From: Myxococcota bacterium
GTDB lineage: Bacteria > Myxococcota_A > UBA9160 > PR03
NCBI GenBank assembly: GCA_030066475.1
Contig: JASJBO010000260.1
Coordinates: 1-11,991 of the forward strand
Direction of reading: 5' to 3'
Length of the DNA: 11,991 nt
The notes beneath the pieces are model-generated. The model was not told the DNA's origin. It searched no databases and saw only the letters and a list, made by a program, of their open reading frames with translations. The position numbers and the translations under genes were made by a program. Below are positions 6,905 to 11,991 of the stretch, one piece after another; the stretch's first letter is position 1, and the number at the start of each line of letters is the position of its first letter.

Positions 6905-7696
6905 CTAACGAGACGAGGACTCGAGGTAGCGCTGGCTGAAGAGCTCGCGCCTGAGCGGCTTGCCGAGGTTGATCTCGTCCACCAGCAGCTCGGTCGAGGT
7001 CTCGTCGCGCAGGTCGCGCATCACCAGCCGCTTCGGCACGCGGCGGCCCTCGATCGTCGCGACCCGGTTCGGGTCGGTGATCAGCTCCTTGCGCGGCTGC
7101 TCGCCCCGCTCGTAGTAGGAGATCTTGAGCGGGATGCAGGTCTCCCGGTCCACGTACGTGACGACCCGGTCGTAGGCGGAGCCCTCGTCCTCCTTGGGGT
7201 GCCCCTCGAGCACGTAGACGGACCGGCCCTGCTCGACGGCGTCCGCGATCCGCACGAGCTGGTCGTCGCGCCAGATGCCCTGCAGCCGGGCGATCTCCTC
7301 GTAGCTGAAGTCGGTGCCGAACAGCGAGCTCGACACCATCCGGGTGGTCACGCGCCGCGCGCGCTTGAGCTCGGGCATGTACATGAACATGTCGTGGCGC
7401 TCGCGCTTCTCGACCAGCAGCAGCCCGGCGCCACGCATGTCGGCCGGGGCCTCGAGCTTGATCAGGAAGCGCGAGAGGCCGTCGTCGAACTGGCGCCAGT
7501 AGACCTTGGCCTCGAAGTCGCTCTCGGAACCGACCCGATCGGTGGTGGTGAAGGACACGTCCTGCTCGCTGGAGCGGTCCTGGATCTGGCGCCGCACGCA
7601 GTCCTCGATCTCGCGGGCGGTCTCCAGATAGGCGTCCTCCGCGGCCACGAGCGGCAGGCAGAGCAGGGCGATCGCGAGGGTGGTGCAGCGGTTCAT
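6905..7696 (-). CDS. Periplasmic LolA-like outer membrane lipoprotein-sorting protein
   Basis: A 263-residue protein with a signal peptide: NR at the N-terminus, hydrophobic 5-18, cleavage expected after VAA at 17-19. No lipobox Cys follows. The mature part matches the LolA-like family often annotated as outer membrane lipoprotein-sorting protein (PF17131 type): MFMYMPELKRARRV (103-116), the family hallmark SSLFGTDFSYEEI (123-135), a following sentence of beta strands with VLEGHPK (162-168), and a C-terminal beta segment RRVPKRLVMRD (218-228). Such proteins adopt a half-barrel fold that shields hydrophobic cargo in the periplasm. They are frequently encoded beside MMPL/RND transporters, as here, which suggests it receives or hands over the transporter's lipid-like substrate. 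The exact cargo is unknown. ATG at 7696 gives a proper signal peptide although its ribosome site is poor. The tag gene ends 43 nt upstream, so co-transcription is likely. Confidence 0.9.
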   Translation of the reverse strand: MNRCTTLAIALLCLPLVAAEDAYLETAREIEDCVRRQIQDRSSEQDVSFTTTDRVGSESDFEAKVYWRQFDDGLSRFLIKLEAPADMRGAGLLLVEKRERHDMFMYMPELKRARRVTTRMVSSSLFGTDFSYEEIARLQGIWRDDQLVRIADAVEQGRSVYVLEGHPKEDEGSAYDRVVTYVDRETCIPLKISYYERGEQPRKELITDPNRVATIEGRRVPKRLVMRDLRDETSTELLVDEINLGKPLRRELFSQRYLESSSR

Positions 7697-7739
7697 GATG
7701 GTCCCGGGGCGCGGCAGCGGCAGGATACAGCAGTCGGGG

Positions 7740-8381
7740 TCATGAGCGCCGCGGGCGCCGAAAGCGCCGCCGGGCGGCCTCGACGGCGGGCCGGACGTGA
7801 CAGCCCTCGGCGTGGTCGTCCACCAGCCCCATCGCCTGCATGAACGCGTACACCGTGGTCGGTCCCACGAAGGTCCAGCCGCGGCGGCGCAGGTCGGTCG
7901 ACAGTGCCTTCGACTCGGGCGTGTGCGCCAGGCGCCGCACGGCGGCCCAGGTGACCCGCCGCGGGCGCGCCTCGGGGGGTGGCTCGAACGACCAGAAGTA
8001 GGCCGCCAGCGAGCCCCACTCGTCGGCCAGGTCGCAGGCCCGACGGGCGTTGCCCAGCACGGACTCGATCTTGCCCCGGTGCCGCACGATGCCCGGATCG
8101 CGCAGCAGGCGCTCCACCGAGCGGCGGTTGAAGCGCGCCACCGCCTGGTAGTCGAACTCGCGGAACACCTCGCGGAAGCGCTCGCGCTTGCGCAGGATCG
8201 TCAGCCACGACAGCCCCGACTGGAAGCCCTCGAGGCAGATCTTCTCGAACAGGCGGTGGTCGTCGGCCAGCGGCCGGCCCCACTCGCGGTCGTGGTAGGC
8301 GCGGTAGTCGGCGTGGGGCTCGGCCCAGGGACAGCGCAGGGCGCCGTCGGGGCCGCGCCGCAGGCCGCGGGCGGCCGTCAC
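7740..8381 (-). CDS. tag: DNA-3-methyladenine glycosylase I
   Basis: A 213-residue base-excision repair enzyme that removes 3-methyladenine from alkylated DNA. It aligns along its length with E. coli Tag. Conserved segments are RCPWAEP (16-22), YHDREWG (29-35), FEKICLEGFQSGLSWLTIL (45-63), GIVRHRGKI, the SFEPP region, FVGPTTVYAFMQAMGLVDDH and EGCHVRP. The structural zinc ligands C17, H30, the late H (VDDH) and C (EGC) correspond to C4, H17, H175 and C179 of E. coli. E51 corresponds to the catalytic E38. The GTG start at 8381 overlaps the stop of the symporter gene as GTGA, pointing to translational coupling. The frame stays open far upstream inside the symporter gene, but that part is antisense-free shadow with no family similarity. 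The short 12-residue N-terminal lead and Arg-rich C-terminal tail are extra relative to E. coli. Confidence 0.95.
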   Translation of the reverse strand: MTAARGLRRGPDGALRCPWAEPHADYRAYHDREWGRPLADDHRLFEKICLEGFQSGLSWLTILRKRERFREVFREFDYQAVARFNRRSVERLLRDPGIVRHRGKIESVLGNARRACDLADEWGSLAAYFWSFEPPPEARPRRVTWAAVRRLAHTPESKALSTDLRRRGWTFVGPTTVYAFMQAMGLVDDHAEGCHVRPAVEAARRRFRRPRRS

Positions 8382-9823
8382 GCGCGGCCCGCCGCGACCG
8401 CCTTCCAGTAGCGGTCGATCTCGGTGCGCACCACGGGCGCCAGCAGATAGATGCCGAGGATGTTCGGCACGCAGATCACGAAGACCAGCGCGTCCGAGAA
8501 GTCGAGCACCGCGTCGAGGCGCACGCTGGCCCCGATCGCCACGAACACGCAGAACACCGCGTTGAAGCCCATCTCGCCGCGCGGGCCCTCGCCCACCAGG
8601 TAGGTCCAGCCCTTGAGCCCGTAGTACGACCACGAGATCGCCGTCGAGAGCGCGAAGCACAGCGCCGCGATCGAGAGCGGGTAGGGCGCCCACCAGATGC
8701 GCCGCGCGAAGGCGGCCGAGGTCATCTCGATCCCGCCCAGGCCCTCGTGGAAGCCCGGGTCGAAGTAGCGGGTGGTGATCACCACCAGGGCCGTGGCGCT
8801 GCAGATCACCACGGTGTCGATGAAGGGCTCGAGCAGCGAGACGTAGCCCTCGGTGACGGGGTGCTCGGTGCGCACCGCGGCGTGGGCGATGGTGGCGGAG
8901 CCGATGCCGGCCTCGTTCGAGAAGACCGCGCGCTGGAAGCCCACGATCAGGGCACCGAGCGCACCGCCCGCCACGCCCTCGGGCCGGAACGCGCCGCCCA
9001 CGATCTGGCCCAGCGCCCACGGCAGCGCCTCGGCGTTGAGCGCGATCACGGTGAGGGCCGCCACCAGGTAGAGCGCCGCCATGAACGGAACCAGCCGCGC
9101 GGTGACGCGCGCGATGCTGCGGATGCCGCCCACGATCACCGCGCCGACGCCGAGCGCCAGCCCGATGCCCACCAGCCAGCCCTTGTCCGCCAGCCAGCTC
9201 GCCGACTCGCCGCCCGTCACCGCCACGAGCTGCGCGAAGGCCTGGTTCGACTGGAACATGTTGCCGATGCCGAGGCAGCCGACCACGATGCCGATTGCGT
9301 AGAAGACGCCGAGCGCCCGGCCCAGGCGCGGGGCGCCGCGCTCGCCCAGGCCGCGCTCGAGGTAGTACATCGGGCCGCCCGAGACGCTGCCATCGGCATT
9401 CTCTCGGCGATAGCGCACGCCCAACGTGCACTCGACGAACTTCGACGACATGCCGAGGAAGCCGGCGACCACCAGCCAGAAGGCCGCGCCGGGTCCGCCC
9501 AGCGAGATCGCGACGGCGACCCCGCCGATGTTGCCGATCCCGACGGTGCCCGAGATCGCGGTGGCGAGCGCCTGGAAGTGGGAGACCTCGCCCGGGCCGC
9601 TCGCCTGGGAGGGGTCGCCGCGCACCAGCCGGATCGCGTGACGGAAGCCGCGCAGGTTCACGAAGCCGAAGTAGAGCGTGGCGAACACCGCGCCGGCGAC
9701 CAGCCACAGCACCACCAGGGGCAGCTCGGCGCCGGCCACGGGGACGCTGAAGAAGATCAGGCCAGACAGCGCATCGGCGACCGGGCGGAGCGTCTGGTCG
9801 ATGGTCGCGTCGATGCCGCCCAC
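8378..9823 (-). CDS. Alanine/glycine:cation symporter (AGCS family)
   Basis: A 481-residue inner-membrane transporter that imports alanine or glycine with Na+ (or H+), by family. The sequence shows about eleven hydrophobic segments, beginning near residue 35. Family signatures are present: GTVGIGNIGGVAVAISLGGP (92-111) then GAAFW, SGGPMYYLERGL (148-159), and FQRAVFSNEAGIGSA (296-310). The length is normal for the family (about 450-500). The start is GTG at 9823; an in-frame TAG lies five codons upstream, so little extension is possible, and the ribosome site is weak. Its TGA stop is shared with the GTG of tag. No substrate-specificity residue can be assigned with confidence from sequence alone. 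It is separated from lpdA by 164 nt that contain a strong hairpin, so it probably starts its own transcript. Confidence 0.95.
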   Translation of the reverse strand: MGGIDATIDQTLRPVADALSGLIFFSVPVAGAELPLVVLWLVAGAVFATLYFGFVNLRGFRHAIRLVRGDPSQASGPGEVSHFQALATAISGTVGIGNIGGVAVAISLGGPGAAFWLVVAGFLGMSSKFVECTLGVRYRRENADGSVSGGPMYYLERGLGERGAPRLGRALGVFYAIGIVVGCLGIGNMFQSNQAFAQLVAVTGGESASWLADKGWLVGIGLALGVGAVIVGGIRSIARVTARLVPFMAALYLVAALTVIALNAEALPWALGQIVGGAFRPEGVAGGALGALIVGFQRAVFSNEAGIGSATIAHAAVRTEHPVTEGYVSLLEPFIDTVVICSATALVVITTRYFDPGFHEGLGGIEMTSAAFARRIWWAPYPLSIAALCFALSTAISWSYYGLKGWTYLVGEGPRGEMGFNAVFCVFVAIGASVRLDAVLDFSDALVFVICVPNILGIYLLAPVVRTEIDRYWKAVAAGRA

Positions 9824-9849
9824 GAGCGCGTCAGTCTACCCCAGCGATT

Positions 9850-9885
9850 CCCGCCGGCAGGGCTTGATCGGGAGTGCCCGCCGGC
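9850..9885. repeat. 9-bp direct repeats (CCCGCCGGC) upstream of the symporter gene
   Basis: CCCGCCGGC occurs at 9850-9858 and 9877-9885, 27 bp apart start to start, within 65 bp upstream of the symporter GTG. Each contains the palindrome GCCGGC. The position would suit a regulator site, but in DNA this GC-rich such words recur by chance. I could not identify convincing -35 and -10 boxes here. Confidence 0.3.
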
Positions 9886-9936
9886 CGAAGAGACAACGGG
9901 TCCCGGCTCCGCAGCCCGAGGTCGGCGGCCCATCGC

Positions 9937-9963
9937 GGCCCCGTCGGCGGATCCGGCGGGGCC
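9937..9963 (-). terminator. GC hairpin after lpdA, candidate terminator
   Basis: GGCCCCGTCGG (9937-9947) and CCGGCGGGGCC (9953-9963) pair over 11 positions with one G-T wobble around a 5-nt loop. The hairpin begins 24 nt past the lpdA stop on the minus strand. No T-run follows, so if it ends the pyruvate dehydrogenase operon it does so as a U-less hairpin or with Rho. A smaller stem, GCGGCTC/GAGCCGC (9983-9989 with 10001-10007), spans the lpdA stop codon. Confidence 0.5.
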
Positions 9964-9987
9964 GCCACCTTCGGGGGCTCGCGCGGC

Positions 9988-11445
9988 TCAGCCTCGCTGC
10001 GAGCCGCCCGCGCCCCCGCGGCCGCGTCGCTTGGGGACGTAGAGGTCGGTGATGGTGCCGGCGGCGACTTCTGCCGCGAAGCCGACCGTCTCGGAGAGGG
10101 TGGGGTGCGGATGGATCGTGAGGGCCAGGTCCTCCGCGTCGGCGCCCAGCTCGAGCGCCAGCGTCAGCTCGCCGATCAGCTCACCCGCGCTGACCCCGAC
10201 GATTCCGGCGCCCACCAGGCGTCCGCTCGCCGGCTCGAACAGCAGCTTCGTAAGGCCTTCCGAGCGCCCCACGCCGAGCGCCCGCCCGCTGGCCGCCCAC
10301 GGGAAGCGCGCCACCTCGACCTCGATGCCGGCGGCCTTGGCCTCGGCCTCGCCCAGGCCGGCCCAGGCCACCTCGGGGTCGGTATAGGCCACGCCGGGTA
10401 CGGCGCGCGGGTCGAACGCCGCGGGCTGCCCCGCGATCACCTCGGCCGCGACCCTGCCCTGGTGGGTGGCCCGGTGGGCCAGCAGGGGGCCCTCCGTGAC
10501 GTCCCCGATCGCGTAGACGTGCGGGACGTTGGTGCGCTGCTGGGCGTCCACGCCGATGAAGCCGCGCTCGTCGACCCGCACGCCGGCCGCCGCGGCGTCG
10601 ATCCGGTCGGCGTTGGACCGGCGGCCCACCGCCACCAGCACGCGGTCGAACTCGGCCCGCTCCGGAGCGCCGGGGCCCTCGAAGCGGGCGCGCAGGCTCA
10701 CCTCGCCGGCCTCGAGCGAGGTCACGCGGGTCCCGGTGAAGACGCCTTCGTAGAGCTTCTCGACCCGCTTCTGCAGCGGGCGCACCAGGTCGGGGTCGAC
10801 GCCGGTCATGAGCTGGTCGAGCAGCTCGACCACCGTCACCCGGGAGCCGAAGCCCTGGTAGACCGTCGCCATCTCGAGCCCGATGATCCCGCCACCCACC
10901 ACGAGCAGCCGCTCGGGGATCTCCTCGAGCTCGAGCGCCGCCGTCGAGTCCATCACGCGCGGATCGTCGTGCGGGAAGCCGGGCAGCTCGGTCGGGCGCG
11001 AGCCCGCCGCGATGATCGCGTGGTCGAAGCTGACCGCGGCGGTGCCGTCGGCGCCGTCGACCTCGAGCCGGTTCGGGGTGAGGAAGCGGCCGCTGCCGGT
11101 CACCACCTCCACGCCCCGCTGCTTGGCGAGCCGCGCCAGCCCGCCCGTGAGCGTCGCCACCACCGCGTCCTTGCTGGCGCGGATCCGCTGCGGGTCGAAG
11201 CGCGGGGCGCCGAACTCGATGCCGTGCTCGCCGAGGGCCTCCGCCTCGGCCACCACCTCGGCCATGTGCAGCAGCGCCTTGGACGGGATGCAGCCCACGT
11301 TCAGGCAGACGCCGCCGAGCGTCGGGTAGCGCTCCACGAGCACGACGCGCTTGCCGAGGTCCGCGGCGCGGAAGGCCGCCGTGTAGCCGCCGGGTCCGGC
11401 CCCGAGCACCACGACCTCGGCGTGCAGGTCGCCCCCGCGCGTCAC
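9988..11445 (-). CDS. lpdA: Dihydrolipoamide dehydrogenase (E3)
   Basis: A 485-residue FAD enzyme that reoxidises dihydrolipoyl groups of the pyruvate dehydrogenase E2 using NAD+. It has no N-terminal lipoyl domain. Landmarks in order: FAD dinucleotide motif GAGPGG (15-20); redox disulfide in GGVCLNVGCIPSK (C47, C52); NAD motif VVGGGIIGLE in the middle; second FAD contact YAIGDVTEGPLLAHRA; and the C-terminal dimer-interface catalytic pair in HPHPTLSE. The GTG start at 11445 overlaps the aceF stop as GTGA. An open frame continues upstream to 11937, but that part lies inside aceF and has no E3 similarity. The C-terminus ends in a Gly/Arg-rich tail (KRRGRGGAGGSQRG) not typical of the E. coli protein. 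Its position directly after aceF supports a role in the pyruvate dehydrogenase complex, though E3 is commonly shared with other 2-oxoacid dehydrogenases. Confidence 0.97.
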   Translation of the reverse strand: MTRGGDLHAEVVVLGAGPGGYTAAFRAADLGKRVVLVERYPTLGGVCLNVGCIPSKALLHMAEVVAEAEALGEHGIEFGAPRFDPQRIRASKDAVVATLTGGLARLAKQRGVEVVTGSGRFLTPNRLEVDGADGTAAVSFDHAIIAAGSRPTELPGFPHDDPRVMDSTAALELEEIPERLLVVGGGIIGLEMATVYQGFGSRVTVVELLDQLMTGVDPDLVRPLQKRVEKLYEGVFTGTRVTSLEAGEVSLRARFEGPGAPERAEFDRVLVAVGRRSNADRIDAAAAGVRVDERGFIGVDAQQRTNVPHVYAIGDVTEGPLLAHRATHQGRVAAEVIAGQPAAFDPRAVPGVAYTDPEVAWAGLGEAEAKAAGIEVEVARFPWAASGRALGVGRSEGLTKLLFEPASGRLVGAGIVGVSAGELIGELTLALELGADAEDLALTIHPHPTLSETVGFAAEVAAGTITDLYVPKRRGRGGAGGSQRG

Positions 11446-11991
11446 AGCAGGATCCGGCGCAGATCGCCGAGCAGGGCGGCGAGGCGCGTGGTGAAGCGAG
11501 CGGCGTCGGCGCCGTCGATCACCCGGTGGTCGTAGGACAGCGAGAGCGGCAGGATGCGGCGCGGCACGAACGCACCGTCGCGGTAGACGGGGCGCCAGTC
11601 CATGCGCGAGACGCCCAGGATCGCCACCTCGGGGTGGTTCACGATCGGCGTGAACTTGGTGCCGCCGATGCCGCCCAGGCTCGAGATGCTGAAGCCGCCG
11701 CCCTGCAGGTGCTCGGGCCGCAGGCGCCGCGCGCGGGCGCGCTCCGACAGCTCCTGGAGCTCGCCGGCCAGCTCGAACAGGCCCTTGCGGTCGACGTCGC
11801 GGACCACGGGCACCACCAGGCCGTGCTCGGTGTCGACGGCGACGCCCACGTGGAAGTAGTGCTTGAGGATCAGGTTCTCGCCGGTGTGGTCGAGCGAGCT
11901 GTTGAACTGCGGCATCTCGCGCAGCGCCGCGACGCACGCCTTCATCAGGAACGGCAGGAAGGTGAGCTTGGTGCCGCGCGCCTCGGCCTCG
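11442..11991 (-). CDS. aceF: Pyruvate dehydrogenase E2, dihydrolipoyl acetyltransferase (C-terminal part)
   Basis: The 3' end of a longer gene whose lipoyl and peripheral-subunit-binding domains lie beyond the right edge; 182 complete codons plus the stop are visible. The segment is the catalytic core: KLTFLPFLMKACVAAL, MPQFNSSLD, YFHVGVAVDTEHGLVVPVVRDV, ISSLGGIGGTKFTPIVNHPE, and the active-site motif SYDHRVIDGADAARF with its His and Asp. It transfers the acetyl group from the lipoyl arm to CoA. Wording of these motifs is closest to E. coli/Azotobacter-type AceF rather than branched-chain or 2-oxoglutarate E2, and the linked lpdA agrees. An ATG at 11945 is internal and not the start. By analogy aceE would be expected upstream, outside the window. 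Confidence 0.95.
   Translation of the reverse strand, partial: EAEARGTKLTFLPFLMKACVAALREMPQFNSSLDHTGENLILKHYFHVGVAVDTEHGLVVPVVRDVDRKGLFELAGELQELSERARARRLRPEHLQGGGFSISSLGGIGGTKFTPIVNHPEVAILGVSRMDWRPVYRDGAFVPRRILPLSLSYDHRVIDGADAARFTTRLAALLGDLRRILL

Noticed and set aside
3302..7843. Plus-strand open frame of 1513 codons antisense to the RND and LolA-like genes
   Set aside because: Its codons are exact reverse complements of the RND and LolA-like codons (same register). A stop would need TTA, CTA or TCA in the sense genes, which are very rare at this GC. The translation is low-complexity Arg/His/Glu/Gln-rich with no domain.
8382..9707. N-terminal extension of tag to 655 residues
   Set aside because: The added part overlaps the AGCS gene in another frame and is compositionally a shadow. 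The GTG at 8381 with the GTGA overlap gives the normal Tag length.
11446..11937. N-terminal extension of lpdA to 649 residues
   Set aside because: It lies in a shifted frame of aceF, is Arg/Pro/Ala-rich and has no lipoyl-domain motif. The GTG at 11445 places the FAD motif at the usual distance from the N-terminus.

Overview
The window is very GC-rich DNA. Sense-strand codons strongly avoid TTA, CTA and TCA, and GTG starts are common. It reads as the chromosome of a Gram-negative bacterium with an inner-membrane/periplasm export apparatus. The E. coli-like AceF/Lpd pair, the RND transporter next to a LolA-like protein and the multidomain c-di-GMP protein would fit a deltaproteobacterial or Myxococcota-type genome. 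That placement is an inference from gene style only; there is no marker gene here. I see no tRNA, rRNA, CRISPR, insertion sequence or phage gene. Every gene I can support lies on the minus strand, so the text follows transcription from right to left.

Right end (11991 to 9988): the 3' end of aceF (pyruvate dehydrogenase E2, cut by the window edge) overlaps lpdA (dihydrolipoamide dehydrogenase, E3) by a GTGA junction. This is the tail of a pyruvate dehydrogenase operon. A strong GC hairpin lies just after lpdA. Next (9823 to 7740) come an alanine/glycine:cation symporter (AGCS family) and DNA-3-methyladenine glycosylase I (tag), again joined by a GTGA overlap.

Middle (7696 to 3791): a periplasmic LolA-like protein (outer membrane lipoprotein-sorting, PF17131 type) is followed by a 997-residue MMPL/RND-type transporter. 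Between them is a 120-bp spacer with short direct repeats, a hairpin and a 17-codon mini-ORF whose stop lies 3 nt before the transporter start. The transporter carries two extra C-terminal cytosolic domains, a degenerate cyclic-nucleotide-binding fold and a TerB-like domain. This fusion is the most unusual item in the window.

Left (3707 to 1): a REC(degenerate)-PAS-GGDEF-EAL protein with intact GGDEF and EAL motifs sits 83 nt downstream of the transporter, behind a leader that can fold into a nested hairpin. A perfect 10-bp inverted repeat follows it. The last gene encodes a secreted protein of unknown function, with a signal peptide, a Cys-rich N-terminal region and one EF-hand-like loop. 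It runs off the left edge.

Working model: LolA-like protein plus RND transporter form an envelope lipid or lipoprotein export module. The transporter's cytosolic domains may sense a small molecule, and the adjacent c-di-GMP enzyme is a candidate signalling partner. The two halves of the model rest on gene order and family knowledge only. No gene-free stretch exceeds about 170 bp.
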